Below are positions 1-7,015 of a stretch of DNA of 15,728 bases, one piece after another (the first letter of the stretch is position 1; each line of letters opens with the position of its first letter). The notes beneath the pieces are model-generated. The model saw only the letters and a program-made list of their open reading frames with translations. It was not told the DNA's origin and searched no databases. This DNA comes from DATKEG01 sp035544515. GTDB taxonomy: Bacteria; Acidobacteriota; Vicinamibacteria; Fen-336. The DNA lies in the NCBI GenBank assembly GCA_035544515.1, contig DATKEG010000126.1:1-15728 (forward strand), given 5' to 3'. The position numbers and the translations under genes are program-made.

Positions 1-66
1 CGGTTCATCCGCCGCCGCGCGATCACGAAGGAGAACGCGGAGCGGAGCGCGCCGCATCCGAAATAA
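1..66 (+). CDS. 3' end of an unidentified CDS (partial)
   Basis: Frame 1 is open from the window edge and stops at TAA 64-66. Only 21 residues are visible, ending in RRRAITKENAERSAPHPK. The stop overlaps the prfB start by one base (TAATG), which suggests cotranscription and translational coupling. The basic run followed by a polar tail would fit the cytoplasmic end of a membrane protein; lnt is one possible neighbour of prfB, but nothing visible identifies it. Codon use is consistent with coding sequence. The reading frame is fairly secure and the function unknown. Confidence 0.5.
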   Translation, partial: RFIRRRAITKENAERSAPHPK

Positions 67-1194
67 TGACGACACAGGACCTGGGTCGCCGTTTCGAGGA
101 ACTGGCCGGGAGGGCCGCGGACATCCGCGGCTATCTTTGACGGGGCCAGGCTGGCCCAGGAGCGGGAGCGGCTCGAGCAGCGCATGTCCGCGCCGGAGTT
201 CTGGAAGGACCAGGAGGCGGCCCAGAAGATCCTGCAGCGCCGCAAGCGGATCGAGTCGGACCTCGGCCTGCTGAAGAGGCTGCAGACCCAGGAAGACGAC
301 GCGCGCGTCCTCGTGGAGTGGCGCGAAGCGGGCGAGGACGTGGAAAAGGAGCTGGGCGGGGCCCTGGGTGCCTTCGCGTCGCTGGTCGAAGGCGCCGAGT
401 TCCAGAACATGCTCGGCGGCGAGCACGACCGCGCGCCCGCCATCCTCTCCATCAACTCGGGCGCGGGCGGCACGGAGAGCCAGGACTGGGCGGAGATGCT
501 CCTGCGCATGTACCTGCGCTGGTGCGAGCGCCGCGGGTTCAAGTGCGACGTGACGGACCTGCAGGCGGGCGAGGAGGCGGGGATCAAGAGCGCCACCGCG
601 CTCGTGCAGGGCGAATACGCCTACGGCCTGCTCGCGGCGGAGGTGGGCGTGCACCGCCTCGTCCGCATCAGCCCCTTCGACTCCGCGGCCCGCCGCCACA
701 CCTCGTTCGCCTCCGTGTTCGCCTGGCCGCAGATCGACGAGGGCATCAAGATCGAGGTGGCGGAGAAGGACATCCGCGTGGACACCTACCGCTCCAGCGG
801 CGCGGGCGGCCAGCACGTCAACGTGACCGACTCCGCCGTCCGCATCACGCACCTTCCCACCAACATCGTGGTCTCCTGCCAGAACGAGCGCAGCCAGATC
901 CGCAACCGCGAGGTGGCCATGAAGGTGCTCAAGGCGCGGCTGTACGACCTCGAGAAGCAGAAGCAGCAGGCCAGGCTCGACGTCGTGGAGTCGTCCAAGA
1001 AGGACATCGCCTTCGGCAGCCAGATCCGCTCCTACGTGATGCACCCCTACCGCATGGTCAAGGACCACCGCACCAAACACGAGGTCGGGGACCTGGACCG
1101 GGTGATGGACGGCGACCTCGACGACTTCATCAAGACGACGCTGGTGGCGAAGGCGCGGGGGACCCTGAGCCAGGCCGCGTCCCCGGACGAGTAG
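66..1194 (+). CDS. prfB: Peptide chain release factor 2 with +1 programmed frameshift
   Basis: RF2 recognises UAA and UGA in the ribosomal A site and triggers hydrolysis of peptidyl-tRNA. The gene is in two frames. ATG 66 opens 24 codons ending TAT CTT, then an in-frame TGA at 138-140. Slipping +1 on CTT (135-137) resumes at GAC 139 and reads through to TAG 1192-1194, giving about 375 residues, the normal RF2 length. The SPF anticodon-like tripeptide is at residues 202-204 (ISPFDSAARRHTSF) and the catalytic GGQ at 247-249 (SSGAGGQHVN). The family autoregulates here: low RF2 slows termination at the internal UGA and favours slippage. The slip site TATCTTTGAC is intact, but the SD-like AGGGGG normally just upstream is CGCGGC. 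The ATG at 184 is internal, not the start. The gene is one-base coupled to both neighbours. Confidence 0.97.
132..141 (+). promoter_or_regulatory. prfB +1 programmed frameshift site
   Basis: TATCTTTGAC matches the conserved RF2 recoding site: CUU is the slippery P-site codon, UGA the slow stop and C the poor stop context. The residues on either side (DIRGYL, then DGARLAQERERLEQRM) join into a normal RF2 N-terminus only if +1 slippage occurs at 135-138. Confidence 0.95.
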
Positions 1195-2126
1195 TGTTCC
1201 GGGGCCCGCTCTTCACGATCCTGCTGGCCGGCCCGACCCTCCTGGCCTGTGGCCGCGGTGGGGAGAGCACCGAGGCTCCTCGCGCCCTGGCCGCCCCGCC
1301 CGCGGGCGCGGCGTCGGGCTTCGAGCTCGTCTACGAACGAACGAGGGACGGCAACCTGGACCTGTACGTCGCGCCCACGGGCGGCGGCCTGGAGCGCCGT
1401 CTGACGGACCATCCGGCTCCGGATGCCCTGCCGCGCTGGAGCCGTGACGGGCGCTGGATCTACTTCACCTCCGAGCGCAGCGGGAACTGGCAGATCTACC
1501 GCGTCCGTCCCGAGGGCGGCCTTCCCGAGCGCGTGCGGAGCAACCCGCACCGCGAGTGGCAGGTCGAGCCGTCTCCCGACGGCCGCTCCATCGCCTTCCT
1601 CTCGAACCAGGAGGGCCCGGAGTACGTCTTCCTCATGGACCTGGCCACGAAGGCGGAGCGCGTGCTCGTCCAGCACGGCAACAGCTCCATCCTCGGCAAC
1701 CCGAGCTGGAGCCCGTCGTCCGACCGCCTGACCTTCTCCTCGAACTGGAGGATCGGCCACCAGATCTATCTCTTCGACCTGGCCAAGGGGGAAGAGCGCC
1801 GCTTGACGCGGTTGGGAGCGGGCGGGTGCGAGCCGCGCTTCCATCCCGGCGGCCGCCACGTGATGCACGTGAGCCGCGGGCACCTCTCCGAGAATAGCCG
1901 GTTGGTGGAGAAGGACCTCGAGACGGGCGCGCAGACGGTGCTGGTGGACTGGCCCGCCCTGAACTACACGCCGGCCTACGCGCCCGACGGGTCCGAGATC
2001 GCCTTTACCTCCAACATCACGGGGGACTGGGCGATCTACCGGCAGCGCCGGTCGGACGGCAAGTCCTGGCGCGTGACCCACGGCGAGGGACCCGCCCGCG
2101 CCCCCGACTACCGGCCGGCCGAATGA
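1194..2126 (+). CDS. TolB-like PD40 beta-propeller lipoprotein
   Basis: A predicted envelope lipoprotein of 310 residues. The GTG start at 1194 overlaps the prfB stop (TAGTG). Starting there gives a clean lipoprotein signal peptide, FRGPLFTILLAGPTLLAC, with lipobox LLAC and lipidated Cys19. After a short Ala/Pro linker come about six WD40-like PD40 blades with repeats such as PRWSRDGRWIYFTSERSGNWQIYRV, PSWSPSSDRLTFSS and PAYAPDGSEIAFTSN. The fold matches the C-terminal propeller of TolB, but the N-terminal TolB domain is absent and there is no pal/tol context, so it should not be called tolB. PD40 propellers usually bind proteins or, less often, carry enzyme domains; no catalytic motif is visible. 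The open frame extends upstream through prfB as a shadow. The fold is secure; the role is unknown. Confidence 0.85.
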   Translation: MFRGPLFTILLAGPTLLACGRGGESTEAPRALAAPPAGAASGFELVYERTRDGNLDLYVAPTGGGLERRLTDHPAPDALPRWSRDGRWIYFTSERSGNWQIYRVRPEGGLPERVRSNPHREWQVEPSPDGRSIAFLSNQEGPEYVFLMDLATKAERVLVQHGNSSILGNPSWSPSSDRLTFSSNWRIGHQIYLFDLAKGEERRLTRLGAGGCEPRFHPGGRHVMHVSRGHLSENSRLVEKDLETGAQTVLVDWPALNYTPAYAPDGSEIAFTSNITGDWAIYRQRRSDGKSWRVTHGEGPARAPDYRPAE

Positions 2127-2139
2127 CCGAGGTTGTGGC

Positions 2140-4431
2140 TCAGGGCTCGAGCGAGACGGCCCGCGGCATGGCCCGCGGCTGGGTCCCCGCGACGAAGGCC
2201 TCCATGCGCACGCCCTGCGCGCCGGGCGGCGCGGGTTGCCCGGCCGCGTCCACGGGCACGAAGACGATGTTGGCGGGCACCGCGAAGTCCTCGAGCGGAG
2301 CGTCCTTCATGGCCTCGGCGAAGAACTCCAGCCAGATGGGCAGCGCGGTGCGCCCGCCGTCCTGGCCGCGTCCGAGGCTCTCCTTCTTCTCGTCGAAGCC
2401 CACCCACACTCCGGCCGCGAGAGCGGGCTCGAAGCCGATGAACCAGCCGTCGGTGTAGTCGTTGGTCGTGCCCGTCTTGCCGGCCACTGGCCGCTTCAGG
2501 GCGCGGGCGCGCATGGCCGTGCCGCGCTCCACCACTCCGCGCAGGAGGCTGGTGAGCAGGTAGGCGGTGTCGGCGCGGATCGCATCCTTGGCCACCGGCC
2601 GCGGCTCCTCGATGACGTTGCCGTCGCGGTCGGTGATGCGCGTGATGTACATGGGCTTCATCCGCAGGCCCTGGTTGGCGAAGCTGGCGAAGGCCGCGGT
2701 CATGTCCGACAACGTGGCCTCCCCCGCGCCGATGGCCAGGGGCAGGTAGGGCGGCTGCTCTCCGCTGAGCCCGAGCTTGCGCGCGTATTCGATGCCGGTG
2801 CCGATGCCGACCGCCTGCAGGGTGCGGATGGCCGGGAGGTTCCGGCTCTGCTCCACCGCGCGGCGCAGGGAGATCGGCCCCCAGAACGTGTAGTCGTAGT
2901 TGTGGGGCGTCCAGAGGCCCTGGTTGTCGGGCAAGGAGATGGGGCTGTCGTCGACGAGCGTGGCCGGGGTGTAGCCGGCCTGCTCGATGGCCGCCGCGTA
3001 GACGATCGGCTTGAACGCGGAGCCCACCTGGCGCATGGCCTGCGTGGCGCGGTTGAACTTGCTGCGCTCGAAGTCGTACCCGCCGACCATGGCCCTCACC
3101 GCGCCCGTGCGCGGGTCGAGGGCGAGCAGCGCGCCCTCCAGCCGCGGCTCTTGCTCGAGCAGGACGTGGGCCACGCGGCGGCCGCCCTCCTCGCCCAGGG
3201 ACTGCACCAGGAAGGGCGCCACCGTCCCGCGCGGCAGGATCTCGGAGAGCGGCCGGCGCACGCCCGCGGGGAGCTGCCGCGGCCCCACTGCCGCGTGGTA
3301 CTCCCCGATCTGCACGACCGCGAGGGCGCGGTCCGACTCCAGCACCACCCCGCGCACGACGTCGCCCTCCTCCAGCGGCCAGTCCCACTCGTCGAGGTGC
3401 AGCCGGGCGGGGAACTCGCCGTCGCGCAGGATGCTGGCCTCCGGCGGCACGAACCCGCGGGCGCGCCTGTCCAGGCGGCGGAGGCCCCTGCGCACGGCGC
3501 GGTTGGCCGCCCGCTGCAGCCGCGCGTCGAGCGTGGTGTGGACGCGCAAGCCTCCCTGGTAGATGCGCTGCGAGCCGTACTCGCGCTCGAGGTACTTCCG
3601 GACCTCCTCCAGGAAGTAGGCGGCGATCGAAGGCGGGTCCTTGTGCGGCCGCAGGCGCAGGGGCTCCGTCCGGGCCGCGGCCGCCTCTTCCGCCGTGATG
3701 TACTTCTCCTCCGCCATGCGGTCGATGACGTGGTTGCGCCGCTGCGTCGCGCGCTGGGGATGGTCGAGGGGCGAGAGGCGCGCGGGGTTCTGGGCGAGGC
3801 CCGCGATGAGCGCCGCCTCCGGCAGGTTGAGGTCCTTGATGGACTTGCTGAACAGGGAGCGGCTCGTGGCCTCGACGCCGTAGTTCCCGTGCCCGAAGTA
3901 GATCTGGTTGCAGTAGAGGGTGAAGATCTCTTCCTTGGTGAAGTTCTTCTCGATCTGGAAGGCCAGGATGATCTCCTTGGCCTTGCGCTCGTACGTCTTG
4001 TCCGGGGTCAGGAACAGCACGCGCGAGAGCTGCATGGTCAGGGTGGAGAAGCCCTGGCTGCGGCGCCCGGCGCGCAGGTTGCTGAAGGCGGCGCTGGGCA
4101 CGCGCCACACGTTGATGCCGATGTGCTTCCAGAAGTCCTCGTCCTCCACGGCCACGATCGCGTTGCGCAGGATGGGCGGGATGTCCGCGAAGGACACCAC
4201 CACGCGCTTCTCGATGGCGAAGTTTCCCAGCAGCTCGCCGTCGGCCGCGTAGACCTGCGTGATGATGTTGGGCTCGAAGTCCTCGAGGGAGGAGACCTGC
4301 GGCAGGTCGCTCTCGTAGGCGAGGACGATCCCCAGGAGCGCGCCCGCGAGGATCGCCAGCGCGAACAGGAACGTCACCCCGGCCCGCCGCAGCACGCCGA
4401 GCCGCAGCGCGGACACGGTAACCGAGGTCAT
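2140..4431 (-). CDS. Class A penicillin-binding protein 1A (bifunctional transglycosylase/transpeptidase)
   Basis: A PBP1A-family enzyme that polymerises lipid II and cross-links peptidoglycan on the periplasmic face of the inner membrane; 763 residues from ATG 4431. An N-terminal membrane anchor (about residues 18-40) is followed by the GT51 domain with catalytic Glu96 (VEDEDFWKH), QGFSTLTMQLSR, the KAKEIILAFQIE segment and NQIYFGHGNYGVEA. An OB-like insert lies near residues 280-420. The transpeptidase has SAFK (nucleophile Ser471, Lys474), SRN (529-531) and KTGTT (Lys652). All key residues are present. An in-frame ATG at 4461 would add MALPAVYFPS, but those codons (GTA TAT TTT) are AT-rich and atypical here and neither start has a good SD, so 4431 is preferred. 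It lies 67 bases downstream of the DUF6600 gene on the same strand and converges with the PD40 lipoprotein (13-base gap). mrcA/ponA would be the usual names. Confidence 0.95.
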   Translation of the reverse strand: MTSVTVSALRLGVLRRAGVTFLFALAILAGALLGIVLAYESDLPQVSSLEDFEPNIITQVYAADGELLGNFAIEKRVVVSFADIPPILRNAIVAVEDEDFWKHIGINVWRVPSAAFSNLRAGRRSQGFSTLTMQLSRVLFLTPDKTYERKAKEIILAFQIEKNFTKEEIFTLYCNQIYFGHGNYGVEATSRSLFSKSIKDLNLPEAALIAGLAQNPARLSPLDHPQRATQRRNHVIDRMAEEKYITAEEAAAARTEPLRLRPHKDPPSIAAYFLEEVRKYLEREYGSQRIYQGGLRVHTTLDARLQRAANRAVRRGLRRLDRRARGFVPPEASILRDGEFPARLHLDEWDWPLEEGDVVRGVVLESDRALAVVQIGEYHAAVGPRQLPAGVRRPLSEILPRGTVAPFLVQSLGEEGGRRVAHVLLEQEPRLEGALLALDPRTGAVRAMVGGYDFERSKFNRATQAMRQVGSAFKPIVYAAAIEQAGYTPATLVDDSPISLPDNQGLWTPHNYDYTFWGPISLRRAVEQSRNLPAIRTLQAVGIGTGIEYARKLGLSGEQPPYLPLAIGAGEATLSDMTAAFASFANQGLRMKPMYITRITDRDGNVIEEPRPVAKDAIRADTAYLLTSLLRGVVERGTAMRARALKRPVAGKTGTTNDYTDGWFIGFEPALAAGVWVGFDEKKESLGRGQDGGRTALPIWLEFFAEAMKDAPLEDFAVPANIVFVPVDAAGQPAPPGAQGVRMEAFVAGTQPRAMPRAVSLEP

Positions 4432-4437
4432 GGACGG

Positions 4438-4445
4438 AAAATATA
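4438..4445 (-). promoter_or_regulatory. Possible -10 element upstream of PBP1A
   Basis: Read on the minus strand this is TATATTTT, an AT island in very GC-rich sequence; TATATT matches TATAAT at 5/6. The best-spaced -35 (TTCCGG) is poor. If used, transcription would begin at or within a few bases of ATG 4431, giving an almost leaderless mRNA, which would fit the lack of an SD. Confidence 0.3.
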
Positions 4446-4498
4446 CCGCAGGGAGGGCCATTCCGGAACGCGGCGCGCCGCGTGGCCGGAAGGGAGGA

Positions 4499-6304
4499 CT
4501 AGTTCTCCCGCCGGCTGCGGGCGCGGTCTCCGCCGCCGGCCGCGGGCGGAGGAGCGGCCGACGCGCCGGCCGGCGCCCGCTCCTGTCGCGGCTCGGTGCG
4601 CGTCCCGCTCGGCGCGGACCGCTCGGGGCGCGGGGTCGATCGCTCGGGACGCGCGCTCGACCGCTCGGGCTCGGCGGGCCGGCGCGCTCCGGCGTCGCCC
4701 TGGCTCGGGACCTCCGGACGCGGCCGGCTCAGCGGCCGGAAGACCGGCCGCATCACGTCGCGGTCGGTCTCCGGAGCGCGCGCGTCCGCGTCGGGGCTCC
4801 GTTCGCGGCTGTCCGGACGCGGCGCCCGCGGGCGCGCCGTCGAGGGGAAGGGCCGCGTCGTGTCGGGCCGGGTCCCCGCGGGCGCGGAAAGGGCGCCGTC
4901 CGACGTCTCGCCGGTCACCGGAGCCGACGAACGGACACCCCGTCCCGCCTCCCGCTCGGCGTCGCGTTCGCGCGCGTTCTCGTACCGTCGGCGCGGTGTG
5001 GGGAAGGGGATCGTGGTGGCGGGGTCGCTCCGCAACTCGGGCGTCGTGTGCCCCGGTCCCGGGTTCGTGCGCACGTTGCGCGGCACGGCGCGCGGCACGG
5101 CGCTCGTGCCGGACGCCGGTGAGGGGGCGTCGACGACCCTGAGGTCGCGCGTCAGGTGTGAACGGGAGGGCTCGACGATCGTCATGTTGCGCGGGACCGC
5201 GGTGTCGAGCGCCACCCGCTGCGGCAGGTCACGTGCGGCGAGGTCACCGCGCCGCGCGTACACCCAGGCCGTGCTCGAGTGGCCGCGCGGCACGGCCCAG
5301 CCACGATCGCGTGAGTGGCGCACTTCCCGGTCGCGCCAGCCCATCGGGCACCAGCCGACGTAGTCGCCCCCGATGGCCCAATTGACCCAGGCCGGTCCCC
5401 AGGCGCCGCCCGGGATCCAATACCAGCCCAGGGCGGGTGCATGGTCCCAGCGGCCATAGTGGAACGGGGCCCAGCCCCACTGCTCGTAGGGGAGCCACGT
5501 GTACCCGTAGGACGTCCAGATCCATCGGCCGTTGTGGTACGGGCGCCAGCCGGCGTCCACCTGCGGGCGCCACACGTGGCCGATCTCGGCCTCGTAGTAC
5601 CACGCGCCGTGGTCCTCCAGCTCGCCCGCGTACGGAGAGATGTCCTCGGGCAGGTACTCGGGGACGTTGCGTGCGACGCCGATCTGGCCCTGGCGGTCGG
5701 CGTCCCAGCGCGTGAAGCCGTCCGCGTCGGCGACGTCGAACCGCTCCGCGTCGCCATACGCCTCGCCCGCGCGCGCGTAGACCCGTTCCCCGGCGCGCAC
5801 GCGGATGCGGCGGTCGGCTTCGAGCACGGCTTCCCCGTCGTAGACCGACACCCGCGTCTCGCCGGAATCGACGTCCACGCGGTACACCCCCCGCGCGTCC
5901 GCGACCAGGACGCCGCCCGGCGTCTCCACGGCGAACTCGGGCGAAGCGCGTCCGTCCCGCGTGTGGAGGGTGAGCGCGCCCGACCACAGACGCAGGATCA
6001 CACGCTCGTCGTCCGCGTCTTCCTCGTGGGCGACGTAGTCGAGCTTGCTGCCGCTGTCGAGGCGCAGGATGGTGCCGTCCGCGAACTGGAACTCGATCCG
6101 GCCGCGCGCGTCGCTCCAGACACGGTCACCGGGCAGGAAGGGCAGGTTCGGGACCGCCTCCTCGGCTCCGGGCTCGGTGGCCCGTTGCAGGGACACGCCC
6201 GCTTCGGTGTGGCGGACGCGGCCGTGGCGGTACGTCTCCTCCGCGACCGCCAGGGTGGGAAGGGCCGTGGCCAGGACGGCCAGCCTCAGCGCATGGCGTG
6301 ACAT
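4499..6304 (-). CDS. Secreted FecR-domain and DUF6600 protein with disordered Arg/Pro-rich tail
   Basis: A predicted exported protein of 601 residues and unknown function. The start at ATG 6304 is fixed by GGAGGG four bases upstream and by a signal peptide, MSRHALRLAVLATALPTLAVA, with probable cleavage after AVA at residue 21. Residues ~55-175 are FecR-like: GDRVWSDARGRIEFQFADGTILRLDSGSK, WSGALTLHT, FAVETPGGVLVADARGVYRV and DGEAVLEA. Residues ~235-325 are the DUF6600 block, extremely Trp/Tyr/Gly-rich (about 16 Trp in 90 residues; GWRPYHNGRWIWTSYGYTW, WIPGGAWGPAWVNWAIGGDYVGWCP). The rest, to residue 601, is low-complexity Arg/Pro/Ser/Glu with imperfect PERS repeats near residues 550-580. There is no membrane anchor, so this is not a classical FecR anti-sigma regulator. 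A sigma-54-type promoter precedes it. The secreted, structural or surface-binding role is inferred. Confidence 0.88.
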   Translation of the reverse strand: MSRHALRLAVLATALPTLAVAEETYRHGRVRHTEAGVSLQRATEPGAEEAVPNLPFLPGDRVWSDARGRIEFQFADGTILRLDSGSKLDYVAHEEDADDERVILRLWSGALTLHTRDGRASPEFAVETPGGVLVADARGVYRVDVDSGETRVSVYDGEAVLEADRRIRVRAGERVYARAGEAYGDAERFDVADADGFTRWDADRQGQIGVARNVPEYLPEDISPYAGELEDHGAWYYEAEIGHVWRPQVDAGWRPYHNGRWIWTSYGYTWLPYEQWGWAPFHYGRWDHAPALGWYWIPGGAWGPAWVNWAIGGDYVGWCPMGWRDREVRHSRDRGWAVPRGHSSTAWVYARRGDLAARDLPQRVALDTAVPRNMTIVEPSRSHLTRDLRVVDAPSPASGTSAVPRAVPRNVRTNPGPGHTTPELRSDPATTIPFPTPRRRYENARERDAEREAGRGVRSSAPVTGETSDGALSAPAGTRPDTTRPFPSTARPRAPRPDSRERSPDADARAPETDRDVMRPVFRPLSRPRPEVPSQGDAGARRPAEPERSSARPERSTPRPERSAPSGTRTEPRQERAPAGASAAPPPAAGGGDRARSRREN

Positions 6305-6308
6305 GATG

Positions 6309-6314
6309 CCCTCC
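6309..6314 (-). promoter_or_regulatory. Ribosome binding site of the DUF6600 gene
   Basis: GGAGGG on the minus strand, four bases before ATG 6304. It selects this start over the longer open frame beginning at 6487, which would read through the promoter region and bury the signal peptide. Confidence 0.85.
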
Positions 6315-6335
6315 GAGAGATCCCACCCTGACCCG

Positions 6336-6351
6336 TGCAAGCGTCGTGCCC
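6336..6351 (-). promoter_or_regulatory. Sigma-54 (RpoN) type -24/-12 promoter
   Basis: The minus strand reads GGGCACGACGCTTGCA against the consensus TGGCACG-N4-TTGCW: 11 of 12 defined positions match and the required GG-N10-GC spacing is exact. The predicted start of transcription is near 6325, about 20 bases before ATG 6304 and upstream of its SD. Known biology of this promoter class: it needs RpoN and an AAA+ enhancer-binding activator. Neither is in the window. Confidence 0.7.
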
Positions 6352-6437
6352 CGTACCGGGACCACGTGAGTCGTTGCAGCGCCGTGAGTTGTGCCCGCGG
6401 GCGGCTTCGCGCGGTGTCCCCTTTCGAGTGCGCCCCG

Positions 6438-6953
6438 TCACCGTCCTTCGATATCGGTGATGTAGAGGGTGTTGGTCCGGGCATCATAGACCACCTCGCC
6501 GCGCGGGGAGAGGAACCTCTTGATCAGGGGCGCCAGGTCGGCCGCACGGGCATACGAGAGTCGGTGGCGCACCGTCCGCAGCGGGCGGTTCAGCCGCTGC
6601 TCATCCGCGTACCGCCGGCGCTCCGCCATCTCGGCCGTGAGCTTCGCGGCCGGGGCGATCCGGTAGATCGCGTTCTCCACCACGTCGTGCCCCAGCCCGC
6701 ACGAGCGCAGGGCCAGGTCCAGGGCCGTATCCCACCGCACGTCCCGGAGCTTGAGGGTGAGCTTGCAGGCCACCCCGGGGTCGATGACGACCTGGAACTG
6801 GCCGACCTCCGCCATCAGCAGGACGATGTCCCGGACGTCCGCGTCCTTGAAATCGACGGAGACGGTGGCCTCACCGGTGGCGTCCGGAACCGCCGGCGAG
6901 GCCAGGGGGGGGCAGAACAGCGCGAGAGCAAGCGCCGCGGCCAACCGTCGCAT
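6438..6953 (-). CDS. Secreted PilQ-like STN/N1 fragment (free-standing secretin N-terminal module)
   Basis: A predicted periplasmic protein of 171 residues. A signal peptide (MRRLAAALALALFCPPLASPA) is followed by an STN/N0 domain at ~31-100 (VSVDFKDADVRDIVLLMAEV, then VVIDPGVACKLTLKLRDVRWDTALDLAL, GLGHDVVENAIYRIAP). A charged helix and the start of an N1 domain (HRLSYARAADLAPLIKRFLSPRGEVVYDARTNTLYITD) end abruptly at IEGR. This closely follows the PilQ layout, but the AMIN domains before it and the secretin channel after it are missing. No continuation was found in any frame of the 133 bases downstream. Two Cys in the STN (63 and 85) are unusual. An upstream GTG at 6968, with AGGA six bases before it, is an equally plausible start adding five residues. 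It lies about 50-60 bases below the lipoprotein gene, probably in one transcript. It is either a natural small STN protein or a decayed secretin. Confidence 0.85.
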   Translation of the reverse strand: MRRLAAALALALFCPPLASPAVPDATGEATVSVDFKDADVRDIVLLMAEVGQFQVVIDPGVACKLTLKLRDVRWDTALDLALRSCGLGHDVVENAIYRIAPAAKLTAEMAERRRYADEQRLNRPLRTVRHRLSYARAADLAPLIKRFLSPRGEVVYDARTNTLYITDIEGR

Positions 6954-7015
6954 GCCGGATGGTAGCACCGCCCGTCCTGAGGGGCTCAGCCCGGTCGAGC
7001 GCCTCGGCCGGTGGC

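Noticed and set aside
318..1193. N-terminal extension of the PD40 lipoprotein inside prfB
   Set aside because: It overlaps RF2 entirely in another frame and would bury the lipoprotein signal peptide; GTG 1194 gives a clean start.
2236..5142. A plus-strand open frame of 968 codons antisense to PBP1A and the DUF6600 gene
   Set aside because: It is a low-stop shadow frame in GC-rich DNA; PBP1A on the other strand has every catalytic motif, while this translation is Arg/Gly/Pro-rich with no family features.
6305..6437. Continuation of the truncated secretin in another frame
   Set aside because: No frame gives the expected N1 helix or secretin motifs; the segment holds the sigma-54-type promoter and leader instead.
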